Below, piece by piece: positions 12,087-21,747 of a DNA stretch of 64,000 bases (the first letter of the stretch is position 1; each line of letters opens with the position of its first letter). This DNA is from Cunninghamia lanceolata. Its lineage: Eukaryota > Streptophyta > Pinopsida > Cupressales > Cupressaceae. The stretch covers positions 1,054,001 to 1,118,000 of the forward strand of contig BSBN01000829.1 of the NCBI GenBank assembly GCA_027924645.1. The letters run 5' to 3'. Under the pieces are notes generated by a model. That model was not told the origin of the DNA, searched no databases, and saw only the letters and a list, made by a program, of their open reading frames with translations. A program made the translations under genes and the position numbers.

Positions 12087-14304
12087 GAAGAATTGTTAGT
12101 CATGAGGAGAGCTTTATTTCAAGTAGATACAATTGAGGAACCACCGCAAAGAAAAAGTTTGTTTTGAACAAGATGCAAATCAGGAGGTAAATGTTGTAAA
12201 GTGATCATTGATAGTGGAAGTATAGATAATCTAGTTTCAGAGATGGTAACGAAGCTGAATGTGGAGAGATTGAAACATCTAAAGCCCTACAAGATAGCAT
12301 GGATTCAATATGAGCACAAGGTATTGGTGAGTGAATAATGTTTGGTGAAATTTCATATAGGATCTTATGTTGATGAGGTATTGTGTGATATTATGCCGAT
12401 GGATGTATGTCATCTATTGTTGGGGAGACCATGGTAGTATGATAGAAAGGCTATACATGATGGGAGAAAGAATACTCACACTATAACATCAAATGGGAAG
12501 AAACATATCTTGATACCTTTGGAAGGTGAACCTAAAAGCGAAGTATGTGGGAATGCTAGAATCTATTTAATGGAGGGAAGGAAATTTTTGGATAGATTAA
12601 GACATGAGAATATGTGTTTTTCTTTGATTCCAAAGAAGTACAGAACCCTAAGTGCAAAAACCACTACTGGAAAATAAGAAGAACCACCATCAGAGGAAAT
12701 AATTGAATTGTTGACAGAGTACAAGGATATCATTTCAGAGAATATACCTAAAGGATTTCCACCAATCCGGCATATCAATCATCATATGGACCTTATACCT
12801 AGAGCTAGTTTTCCTAACAAAGCAGCACACCAGATTACACCAGCAGAAAATACAGAGATGAATAGACAAATACAACAGTTGTTGAGGAAAGGATTGATTA
12901 GAGAAAGTTTCATCCCATGTGTGGTACCTGTAACTAGCACTGAAGAAAGATGGAGAATGGAGGATGTGTATAGAATTTAGAGCAATCAATAAGATCATAG
13001 TTAAGTATAGATATCCATTTCCAAGGATGGATGACATCATGGACTATTTGAGTGGAGCAAAATATTTCACAAAGATGGACTTGAAGAGTGGATACCATCA
13101 ATCAGGATCAGAGAAGGAGATGAGTGGAAGACTACATTCAAGACAAATGAGGGATTGTATGAGTGGTTAGTCATGCCTTTTGGATTAACTAATGCACCAA
13201 GTACTTTCATGAGGTTGATGAATGAGGCTTTGAAGAAATTCCTGGGTAAGTTTGTTATTGTATACTTGGATGATATTCTAATTTTTAGTAAGACAAAGGA
13301 GGAACATTTGTGGCATAAATTGTAGAGGTTGATAGAAGATAAATTGTTGATAAACATCAAGAAATGTAGTTTTATGAATGAAGAATTGGTATATTTGGGA
13401 TTTGTGATTTCTGCGGAAGGTTTGAAGATGGACCCTGAGAAAGAGCAATTGTTGAATGGCCAACACCTGTGAACATTGGAGAGGTAAGATCATTTCATGG
13501 ATTAACATGTTTCTACTGGAATTTCATCATAAATTTCAGTATTGTATGCACACCAATGACAGAGACAATGAGAGGTGATAGGAAGGATTTTAAGTAGACA
13601 TTAGGAGCAAATAAGAGTTTTGAATTGTTGAAGCAGAAGGTGATAGAGAAACCAATATTAACACTACCCGATTTTGACAAAGTATTTCAAGTTGATTGTG
13701 ATGCCAGTGGAAATGCAATAGGAGCAGTATTAAGTCAAGAAGGGAGAGAATTAGCATATTTCAGTGAGAAGTTGAATGATGCAAGGATGAGATATTTAGT
13801 TTATGATCAAGATTTCTATGCCATAATTCAATCTTTGAAGAAGTAAAGACATTACTTGTTGCCAAAAAAATGTGTTGTACACTAACCATCAAGCTTTGCA
13901 ATATTTGAATAGTTAGGGTAAGTTGAATCAGAGACATATGAGATGGGTAGAGTTCATGTAGATTTACACATTTGTATTGAAGCACCAGAGTGGAAAGTTA
14001 AACAAAGTTGTAGATGCATTGAGCAGAAGGAGGAACCTGTTGATAGAGATAAGGGTAGAAGTATTAGGTTTTGAGGGACTTAAACATATGTATGAAGATG
14101 ACCTTGATTTTGTAGAAGCATGAAAGGCATGTAAGGAAATTGTTGTGACAGATAGAAGTAAGTGGTTGGATTATTTCATTCAGGAGGATATGTTGTTCAA
14201 AGTAAATCAATTGTGTATACCTAGGAGTTCAATGAGAGATAATTTGATCAAGAAGAAGCACAGTGGTGGACTAGCAGGACATTTTGGAATTGACAAGACA
14301 GTAG
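12087..14304 (+). pseudogene. pol: Chromovirus protease, reverse transcriptase, RNase H and integrase N-terminus
   Basis: This continues the polyprotein cut at 4235. The protease reads CCKVIIDSGS near 12200, with the aspartic-protease DSG triad intact, and ends near 12450 (LLLGRPW). The reverse transcriptase follows: [12 protein letters not shown] near 13060-13110 and the catalytic YLDD box at 13263-13274. The RNase H has the [20 protein letters not shown] block near 13690-13740. The integrase zinc-binding region (GGLAGHFGIDKT) is cut at 14304 by the young nested element. Frameshifts occur near 12960 and 13120. Stops replacing glutamine or tryptophan occur at several points, for example TAG at 13323. 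The enzymatic motifs are largely recognisable, but no full-length product is possible. Confidence 0.88.
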
Positions 14305-15392
14305 TGTTGGCAAGAGACACTATATGGATTCATGGTTGTTGTCATTGATGGCAACAAAGGTCATCCCACATATCCGCAAGTCATGATATGTCTCTACCGG
14401 AAGTCAGATTGAAGATTGTGGTGGTCCGGTGAACAAGAACAGAGCATGTGGCAAGGTCCGACAGATTGGTCCGGATCTCTCAGAGGAAGTGTCTTGGTGC
14501 AGTGCGGATCTGGGGAAGTCAAGAGGACTATCTTGAGTAGTATATTTCAAGGATTTAGCCTCCGGAGATGGACAAGGAAAAAGATATGAATAGTTGAGTA
14601 CCGGATTCCTGAGAGACAGTGAAAACAGAGGAAGAACTGACTGACTGAGTATCAAACTACTTTCCGGATGTGTTACAGATGATGATAAAGGTTGCGGAGG
14701 CATGAATCATGTTTGGCCGACATAATTGATGATATCTACAAGTATATGCTTAATCCGCATTGCTTGGTGAGCAAGGATTCAGCCGACAGAACTAAGTTTG
14801 TAAGAAACTAGACTGTTCCGGATGCCGACTAGAAAGATGATGAAATTACTTGTGCGGATATATATAGAGGATGGATTTAGTTGTGAAATGTGTGTGAGGA
14901 TATGCGAACAAGTCCAGAGTAGAGCAGAAGTAACAAGAAAGATCCGGTATGTGAAAGGACAGCAGACTAAAGAACAGAGGAAAGATGAAGTGCAGCAGAT
15001 CAGTATACTGAACCTTACCGGAACTGAACTCCAGCATATGCAGATGCTTCCAATCAGTTCAAGACTGTGATTCTAATCACTTTGTAAGACAGTGTGTCTT
15101 CTTGTAGGCAGTGAGCCTCTTGTGAGCAGTGTGCTCGGGCAGTGAGCCCTAATTGGCAAGTGCCATTTTTGTAATTTCCTATTCTTCTAACAGAGAATAA
15201 TTCTTGGGTTAATCACCCCGTGGTTTTCTCCCTTAACAGGGTTTCCACGTCAAAAATACTGTGTCATGTGTTTCTTATTTCATGGTTCATGTTTTGTGTT
15301 TGATTTTATGCTGCTTCAATTAAAAGGAAAGTTTAATAAGGGAAATAATTAGGATAACTGATTCACCCCCCCCCCCCTCTCAGTTATCAACA
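14305..15392 (+). repeat. 5' LTR of the young element
   Basis: This 1088-bp LTR starts TGTTGGCAAGAG and ends CAGTTATCAACA. The short open frames inside it recur identically at +6352 in the 3' LTR, which shows duplication and not coding. CCGG occurs about nine times, far more than in neighbouring sequence. Confidence 0.95.
14859..14867 (+). promoter_or_regulatory. Probable TATA box of the LTR promoter
   Basis: The sequence TATATATAG lies about 555 bp into the LTR, followed by transcribed-looking U5 sequence and the primer-binding site. The same motif recurs in the 3' LTR. The transcription start itself cannot be read from the sequence. Confidence 0.5.
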
Positions 15393-15394
15393 AT

Positions 15395-15406
15395 TGGTAT
15401 CAGAGC
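15395..15406 (+). other. Primer-binding site, initiator-Met tRNA type
   Basis: TGGTATCAGAGC lies two bases after the 5' LTR. It is intact. Confidence 0.92.
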
Positions 15407-15457
15407 CAAGTTCCTCCTAATAGAGCCTAACAGCTTGAGGAAGATCTGGGATTTCAA

Positions 15458-16636
15458 ATGGATGCATATGGTTTAAAGGAGCAACTCAAGACTGCCCTTG
15501 AGGATCTTGAACAGTCAAATTCTGAAGTCAGTGAATTAAGAGAAAGACTCAAACAGGCTGATGAATTCATGAGGGAATTAAAAGACAAATTAAGTCTCTC
15601 TATGAAAAAGAGAAAGGAGCTGCTCCAACAGTTGGCAAGACAAAGTGAAGAAAGCAATACAAATGAAGAATTGACTGAGCAAACCAAGTTATGTGAAAAG
15701 TTATCAAAAGAAGTCATTATGTTAAGACATGAAATGGAATCAGGAACTATAAAGTTCACTCAAGAGATTGAAGAAAAAAGAAAGGCTGAAGACAATCTAA
15801 AACAATCTCTTAAGGAAAAATCAGAAGAATGCCACCAGATGGACAGGATTATCAGACACCTTGAATCTGATCTTGAAGATTCCAAAGATAATGAAGGAAA
15901 ACTTGAGGATCAAATTGCCTCTCTCAAAAGAGACCTTCAAACAGCAAATGAATATAAAGAGAAATTCAAGATAAGTTCTGCTCAACTTGAAGTTCTTCTT
16001 GGAAGTCAAAAGAGGACAGATGACAAGTATGGCTTGGGATATGAGAAAGGAGAAAGCTCCGGATCCGGTCAGAAGAATCTTGGATCAGAAAATCCAAGGA
16101 GCAGGCCTAGAAGACCTCCGGTAAGACAGCCAAATGCTCAAAAATATCCATCCTTCAATGGATACTGCCACAGCTGCAACCATTTTGGTCACAAAGCTAA
16201 TCAGTGCAGAATGAGAATGAATCAGATTAATTCATCCTTCTCCGGACAGTGCTTCAACTGCAAAAGGTATGGACACAAATCCCATGAATGCAGAATTATG
16301 CAAGTAAACAAATCATTCAAAGGTAGATGCTTTACATGCAATAGAGTAGGTCATATGGCTAATCAATGCAGATCAAGGGGATATCAGTTAAATATGCAAA
16401 GAAATATTATTTGCCAAATCTGCAATAGGTCCGGTCATAATGCTAAAGTCTGCAGAAACAAGAATCAGGACAAAAGAGGTCCGGTGTATAATCAGAATCA
16501 AGACAAGGGTAAACAAAAGATGAGTGCGGATGAAGTTAGGAATCAGATGAGCAAGATTTGGGTGAAGAAAAGCTCAGAGAATGTAGAGGTTGGATCCGCA
16601 CCAGATTCTGGTGCTGATATTTCTTCCGGAAATTAA
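15458..16636 (+). CDS. Coiled-coil protein with four CCHC zinc knuckles (Gag-like)
   Basis: This is the first ORF after the primer-binding site, 392 aa from an ATG 51 bases downstream of it. Residues 1-180 are heptad-like and rich in E, K, L and Q, predicting a long coiled coil. Residues 182-200 (beginning GSQKRTDDKYGLGYEKGE) match the linker seen before the zinc knuckles in plant Ty1/copia Gag proteins. Four perfect CX2CX4HX4C knuckles follow: C237-C240-H245-C250, C265-C268-H273-C278, C291-C294-H299-C304 and C319-C322-H327-C332. The usual copia capsid domain is missing, so this looks like a nucleocapsid-type RNA-binding protein that could multimerise through its coiled coil. The frame is intact. 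A decayed relative with the same layout lies at 28640-29690. I infer a role in packaging the element's RNA. Confidence 0.9.
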   Translation: MDAYGLKEQLKTALEDLEQSNSEVSELRERLKQADEFMRELKDKLSLSMKKRKELLQQLARQSEESNTNEELTEQTKLCEKLSKEVIMLRHEMESGTIKFTQEIEEKRKAEDNLKQSLKEKSEECHQMDRIIRHLESDLEDSKDNEGKLEDQIASLKRDLQTANEYKEKFKISSAQLEVLLGSQKRTDDKYGLGYEKGESSGSGQKNLGSENPRSRPRRPPVRQPNAQKYPSFNGYCHSCNHFGHKANQCRMRMNQINSSFSGQCFNCKRYGHKSHECRIMQVNKSFKGRCFTCNRVGHMANQCRSRGYQLNMQRNIICQICNRSGHNAKVCRNKNQDKRGPVYNQNQDKGKQKMSADEVRNQMSKIWVKKSSENVEVGSAPDSGADISSGN

Positions 16637-17289
16637 AAAGTGAGCTCAGGCTCAGGGGGAGACTCAAAGAAGATTCTGTTCCCCCAGCCAAACAAGTTGT
16701 GCCGGATGTGGCACAAGATGCGGATTAAAGGGTTTGTAGATATAAGTCCTGAGATGCTTCAGTCAAGTTTTCAGAGGTCCGCATGGAGTTATGAAGAAGC
16801 TGTGTTCGATTAAGTTAGACCTGTTCAGGGAGGTGCTCCGGTATGATAAAGGATTACAAAAAGGTCCGGAGAGATCCGGAAGTGCACGATCTTGTCTTGC
16901 GGATTGGACAGAGTGTTTGGGATGTTTTTGTAATATGTTACCTAGATTTATTCATGATTTAAAGATCCGGATGATATTCAGTGATCAGGACTAATCCGGG
17001 ATACTCCAAGCTGTCCAGACATGGTAAACCGGAATAATGCAGGTGAAGCATTTATTGCAGACAGATATTAGGGTTTGCGGAGCAATATAAGGGATTTCTC
17101 AAAAGTTATCTGCTCATTCTACACTTGAGAAGAAGCGAATAGTGGAGCTCTGCAACAAGGTTCATCAAGCACACCAAGGATCTCCTGCCGAAGCTATTGC
17201 ATAAAGAAATCAATCCAACCACTCCGTGCAAACCGAAGGCGCATAAGGTATTCTTCGTTTTTCATTGCCTCACTGCAAATCTTTGAAGA
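16637..17289 (+). promoter_or_regulatory. Spacer between the two ORFs; possible internal promoter
   Basis: These 653 bp carry no long frame. About 16719-16925 resembles part of the solo LTR (about 25088-25295), sharing the phrases AAGGGTTTGTAGATAT and AGAGGTCCGCATG. A TATA-like AATATAAGGG at 17084-17093 lies about 200 bp before the ATG at 17290, and the sequence in between reads like a leader. LTR-derived promoter sequence may therefore drive the large ORF as a separate transcript. Splicing from the LTR transcript is the alternative. Neither can be decided from the sequence. Confidence 0.4.
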
Positions 17290-20200
17290 ATGGCTACTCC
17301 AAACATAGTTAAGATCTCTGATAGACCTCGCCCCTCATTCAAGAAACATCCCTACAAATCGTTGGAGGTAGATCCACTAGGAGCCTTTTCTAGTGTTCCC
17401 CACGGAGTCTTACATACTGAAGATATTAGGGTTTACATACACGCAAACATTGAGGAATTTGGGGAATTCAAATTAAGAGACCTCTATCACAAACAACTGA
17501 TAGACAATGCTTTTGAGCTCAAACCAGAGTATAAGGGTATCCAGAAGAAACAATTTGAGCAATTCATTCATTTCCCTAGCTTTGAAGAAGATGAATGGGT
17601 CCGGTATGTACTGAGCAGGATGCATGACAACTTCCTTTGGCTAGATAGACCCTGCAAGATCACAAAAGAAGCAATTAGAGCAGTAACTGGTCTATACTCT
17701 TCCGGGGGGGTACCTATCCTCAAATCTGTCAAGAACAACGTTGTAACTGAGGCCACCGGATCAAAATATGATAAGAGAGCAATGACCATTGAAGATATTT
17801 CGGATCCGGATATCAAATATGCATCAATGATAATAGGATACAAGATCTATCACTCCAGCAGGGAGAATTCTGTATCCGGAACTGCAATATACACAGCATA
17901 TGAAATGCTAAGAAAGAATGCAGATTATGATCTTTGTGAACTACTACTAAGCCAATTGATGGAAAATGTACAGAAAATCAAGAAAGACAAGAAGAACTCC
18001 TTTAAGTATGGTACTCTCATTGTATGTCTCTTCTTTTACTTCATGAATGAGCTACCCGGAACAAGTGGATGGGTATGGCAGAATGACAAACCTGTTGCAG
18101 TCCAGATAAGAGACTATTTGCATGGACTTGGGGATGCAAAAGCGAGAAATACAGCTCTATGGGGATACTTCAAAAACTTTCAGAGCATGATGCAAGCAAG
18201 AGAGAGAATTCCCCAGTCACTCATTGAGAAATACAAGGACTCAGTATGTTTTATGGTTGACACTGATCAGTGCCTAATGGAGGCAGTGGAGCCAAGGACT
18301 GTCTGGATCATGCCCATGGGGTATGAAGTTGATGAACAGATAGTAGAGCTGCATGTTCAACACATGCTAAGTCAGCCCAAAGATCCTAAGGCAGAAAGGT
18401 TTGGAACCTTTGAGGAGCTGAGCGTGAAATTACATGTAGAACTCAGGGAACCTGAGATTAAAAGAAAAGTGAGAAAAGAAGTAGAGCACATTGCTCAAGG
18501 CCTAGGCATCTCAAAAGAGGCACTTGATGCCAGCCGGGAAAAGAGGAGAAAGGCTGAGGAAGAAGAGAAAAGCAAAGAAAGTGCTCCGGTTGAAACCCCC
18601 ACCCGGACCAGATCATCAAAGAGATCTGCACCTTCCACAACCAAAAGCTCAAAACCGGAAGTCCAGGCATCCGGTAAAAGATCCAAGACAAAAGCATCAA
18701 GGGCTTATGAAAGCCAAAAGGATGAAGAGGAGACAGAATCAGATGAAGGAGTAAGAGAAGTAAAGAAACAGAAAAAGAAAGGATCCGGTAAGCCCTCCAC
18801 AGGCCAAGACAAGGAGGAAATGGCAGAGGTAACTGTTGAAAAGCCCACTCTGTCACTAGAAAGCATAATCAAGTCGGTCACGGTGGATGGAAACCTTCAA
18901 CCAATGACTGAATCCTATGATGACTTCAGTGAGGCAGACCAAAAGACTCTGCAGGAAGCCACAGTTAAATATCTGAACACATACAATAAGGCTTTCATTG
19001 AGATCATATCTCTCATTCCTAAAAGCCTAGAGAAGGAAATGGAAGTAAGAAAGAATAATGCTCATGCCAAAGATCTTGAGATCCGGGAGCAGATAGCTAT
19101 TCAGCTATATCCTCAAATTGATCCCAAGACAATGAACATGATCTTCAAGGACTGCAGAGATGAGTTCAGAAGTAAAGCCAGGATGAATCAGCTCATGCTT
19201 GGTGAGACTGACAAAGTGGCACAAGAGACAGAAGAGATCCTCCGGAAGGCCTTCAAAAGGTTCAATCTTCCTGTTGTAGAGGACTTAAGTGCAGAAACAG
19301 CTGCTGATTTGGAATCTTCTGTTCCGGAAGAAGTGAGCCATGAACAGACAAGTGAGGACTTGGGACCCTCTGCTCCAGAAGAAGTGGCCCATGAGCAAGC
19401 AAGCATCTCTCCTCCGGTTTCCCCTACAGTCTCCGGATCCAAAGAAGAAGAGCAATTGCAGGAGAAGGAAGCAGTGGTGACAGACAAAGAGGTTGACAGT
19501 TCTAAGACTGCAGAAGAAAAGAAACATCTGTCTCCGGCAAGAGACACTGCACAAACTGTTCAACAATTTTTGAGCAAAGAAACTCTAGAGATTGATGAAC
19601 CGGAGCTTCTAAAAGGTCCATTTGATTTTGACTCTCTCTCTCCGGTACAAACAATGAAGATAGCTTCATTTGCAAATGCCAACGCAAATGAAAAGCTCCT
19701 GAAGTCTCATATGGAAGACTGTGAGTTGATAGAGGCTGCTTCCGGAGTACTTGTAAAGATCATGCCATCAATCCAAATAGATCCGACAGCCTCCACTTCC
19801 GGTAATCTAAAAACCTTAGTCAGCAGTATTGATACACATTTTAATTCTCTAGAAAAATCAGCTGAAGAAAAGGTCCGGAAGGAATTTTTGGATAAGAGAT
19901 TTTCTGAAATATTAGAATTAATCTCTAAGGATAGGAAGATTGTAAGCATTGGAATAAAGAGCTTAGAAAATGCTCTTAAGGATGGCGGTGACATCTACAA
20001 ATTTTGTATATCTTGGTCAAAGGCAACAACAGCAATTGACAAGAAAATAAAAGAAGAACAGGACAAGCTTCAAAGCTTATCTCAAAGTTTTGATCCTCTC
20101 TCTTCCTCTATAATAAATCAAGAATGTCAGACTATTGCAGTCTTGAATGAAATAAAGAATCTTGAGAAGGAGAGGAAGAACATTACCAACCGGATGGGAG

Positions 20201-20424
20201 AACTTAGAAGGATTATAGTCCCTAAGTTGGAAACGATGCATGAGGCCATCAGTGATGCCCAGACCACCGCCCATACAAAAGATCCGACAGATCTCAGGCG
20301 GGCAGAAGCTTTTGCATTTTTGTTGAGTGGTCACATTTCAATCCTGGACAGAATGAAGCTTAGTTGGGCTACTGAAATGGTTCAACTGCAGACATCCTTT
20401 GCAGACATTCTGCAGTATATGTGA
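17290..20424 (+). CDS. Large protein of unknown function carried by the young element
   Basis: This is an intact 1044-aa ORF starting MATPNIVKISDRPRP. I do not recognise it. Residues 1-395 look globular, with conserved-looking blocks EWVRYVLSRMHDNFLWLDRP (about 102-121) and YGTLIVCLFFYFMNELPG (about 239-256). This spacing recalls the plant-mobile or putative plant transposon domains of other retroelements, but that is only an impression. Residues 400-515 are low-complexity, with basic patches suited to nuclear localisation (KRSAPSTTKSSK, KKQKKKGSGK). Residues 516-670 look helical. Residues 675-705 hold a duplicated PEEVxHEQ motif in an acidic stretch. The last 265 residues are helical and coiled-coil rich. 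No protease, polymerase, nuclease or integrase motif is visible. The homologue at 30197-31337 has the same start (MATP) and the same N-terminal blocks, so this is an ancestral gene of the family. Role unknown. Confidence 0.85.
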   Translation: MATPNIVKISDRPRPSFKKHPYKSLEVDPLGAFSSVPHGVLHTEDIRVYIHANIEEFGEFKLRDLYHKQLIDNAFELKPEYKGIQKKQFEQFIHFPSFEEDEWVRYVLSRMHDNFLWLDRPCKITKEAIRAVTGLYSSGGVPILKSVKNNVVTEATGSKYDKRAMTIEDISDPDIKYASMIIGYKIYHSSRENSVSGTAIYTAYEMLRKNADYDLCELLLSQLMENVQKIKKDKKNSFKYGTLIVCLFFYFMNELPGTSGWVWQNDKPVAVQIRDYLHGLGDAKARNTALWGYFKNFQSMMQARERIPQSLIEKYKDSVCFMVDTDQCLMEAVEPRTVWIMPMGYEVDEQIVELHVQHMLSQPKDPKAERFGTFEELSVKLHVELREPEIKRKVRKEVEHIAQGLGISKEALDASREKRRKAEEEEKSKESAPVETPTRTRSSKRSAPSTTKSSKPEVQASGKRSKTKASRAYESQKDEEETESDEGVREVKKQKKKGSGKPSTGQDKEEMAEVTVEKPTLSLESIIKSVTVDGNLQPMTESYDDFSEADQKTLQEATVKYLNTYNKAFIEIISLIPKSLEKEMEVRKNNAHAKDLEIREQIAIQLYPQIDPKTMNMIFKDCRDEFRSKARMNQLMLGETDKVAQETEEILRKAFKRFNLPVVEDLSAETAADLESSVPEEVSHEQTSEDLGPSAPEEVAHEQASISPPVSPTVSGSKEEEQLQEKEAVVTDKEVDSSKTAEEKKHLSPARDTAQTVQQFLSKETLEIDEPELLKGPFDFDSLSPVQTMKIASFANANANEKLLKSHMEDCELIEAASGVLVKIMPSIQIDPTASTSGNLKTLVSSIDTHFNSLEKSAEEKVRKEFLDKRFSEILELISKDRKIVSIGIKSLENALKDGGDIYKFCISWSKATTAIDKKIKEEQDKLQSLSQSFDPLSSSIINQECQTIAVLNEIKNLEKERKNITNRMGELRRIIVPKLETMHEAISDAQTTAHTKDPTDLRRAEAFAFLLSGHISILDRMKLSWATEMVQLQTSFADILQYM

Positions 20425-20501
20425 GTATGTAAATATGCGGCTATATATAGAAAATTTTTGAAAATTTTGGTGTGCGGACCCTACCCTTTGCCATTGATGT
20501 C

Positions 20502-20655
20502 AAAGGGGGAGTGAGGAGCAGTGAAAAATGAGGAATCCAACTCAGGGGGAGTTCCGGAAATTGTATATAAAGACAGAGCATCAGCAAAGGGGGAGCATAG
20601 TGTAAACACTTAGTCATTTTTCACTAAGTGTTGCCATCAATGCCAAAGGGGGAGA
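20502..20655 (+). repeat. Four polypurine motifs before the 3' LTR
   Basis: AAAGGGGGAG-type runs occur at 20502-20511, about 20544-20551 (as CAGGGGGAG), 20586-20595 and 20645-20655. The last one, AAAGGGGGAGA, abuts the 3' LTR and is the expected plus-strand primer. The others may be secondary primers, as in some plant copia elements, or remnants of duplication. Confidence 0.75.
20605..20632 (+). other. Perfect hairpin just upstream of the polypurine tract
   Basis: AACACTTAGT (20605-20614) and ACTAAGTGTT (20623-20632) are exact inverted repeats with an 8-base loop. They lie 12 bases before the terminal polypurine tract and after the stop of the large ORF. The hairpin could be an RNA signal for packaging or 3'-end formation. 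This is inference. Confidence 0.6.
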
Positions 20656-20656
20656 T

Positions 20657-21742
20657 TGTTGGCAAGAGACACTATATGGATTCATGGTTGTTGTCATTGA
20701 TGGCAACAAAGGTCATCCCACATATCCGCAAGTCATGATATGTCTCTACCGGAAGTCAGATTGAAGATTGTGGTGGTCCGGTGAACAAGAACAGAGCATG
20801 TGGCAAGGTCCGACAGATTGGTCCGGATCTCTCAGAGGAAGTGTCTTGGTGCAGTGCGGATCTGGGGAAGTCAAGAGGACTATCTTGAGTAGTATATTTC
20901 AAGGATTTAGCCTCCGGAGATGGACAAGGAAAAAGATATGAATAGTTGAGTACCGGATTCCTGAGAGACAGTGAAAACAGAGGAAGAACTGACTGACTGA
21001 GTATCAAACTACTTTCCGGATGTGTTACAGATGATGATAAAGGTTGCGGAGGCATGAATCATGTTTGGCCGACATAATTGATGATATCTACAAGTATATG
21101 CTTAATCCGCATTGCTTGGTGAGCAAGGATTCAGCCGACAGAACTAAGTTTGTAAGAAACTAGACTGTTCCGGATGCCGACTAGAAAGATGATGAAATTA
21201 CTTGTGCGGATATATATAGAGGATGGATTTAGTTGTGAAATGTGTGTGAGGATATGCGAACAAGTCCAGAGTAGAGCAGAAGTAACAAGAAAGATCCGGT
21301 ATGTGAAAGGACAGCAGACTAAAGAACAGAGGAAAGATGAAGTGCAGCAGATCAGTATACTGAACCTTACCGGAACTGAACTCCAGCATATGCAGATGCT
21401 TCCAATCAGTTCAAGACTGTGATTCTAATCACTTTGTAAGACAGTGTGTCTTCTTGTAGGCAGTGAGCCTCTTGTGAGCAGTGTGCTCGGGCAGTGAGCC
21501 CTAATTGGCAAGTGCCATTTTTGTAATTTCCTATTCTTCTAACAGAGAATAATTCTTGGGTTAATCACCCCGTGGTTTTCTCCCTTAACAGGGTTTCCAC
21601 GTCAAAAATACTGTGTCATGTGTTTCTTATTTCATGGTTCATGTTTTGTGTTTGATTTTATGCTGCTTCAATTAAAAGGAAAGTTTAATAAGGGAAATAA
21701 TTAGGATAACTGATTCACCCCCCCCCCTCTCAGTTATCAACA
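20657..21742 (+). repeat. 3' LTR of the young element
   Basis: This 1086-bp copy looks identical to 14305-15392 except for two fewer C residues in the poly-C run near its end. Confidence 0.95.
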
Positions 21743-21747
21743 AGTAG

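Larger units (their letters stand above)
14305..21742 (+). mobile_element. Young non-autonomous LTR element with two intact ORFs and no pol
   Basis: The LTRs are 14305-15392 and 20657-21742. By eye they look the same except that a C run is 12 long in one and 10 in the other. The element is flanked by a perfect TSD, AGTAG, at 14300-14304 and 21743-21747. An initiator-Met primer site (15395) and a polypurine tract (20645-20655) are in place. The 5.26 kb internal region contains a 392-codon zinc-knuckle ORF and a 1044-codon ORF of unknown function, with no protease, reverse transcriptase, RNase H or integrase. The polypurine tract and the Gag-like zinc-knuckle protein resemble Ty1/copia elements, so a copia partner is the likely enzyme source. 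This is the most recent insertion in the window. Confidence 0.95.

Noticed and set aside
4231..12091. A perfect target duplication for the reverse gag-only element
   Set aside because: The flanks are GGAGC and GAAGA. The match is too poor to call. The LTR and primer-site evidence stands alone.
14404..15070. Short open frames on both strands inside the young element's 5' LTR, repeated exactly at 20756-21422
   Set aside because: They recur because the LTR is duplicated, not because they are conserved genes. They have no domain and lie in promoter/leader sequence.
18458..18856. Minus-strand open frames up to 132 codons within 17290-20424
   Set aside because: They are antisense shadows of the large ORF in biased-composition regions, without ATG context or domain.
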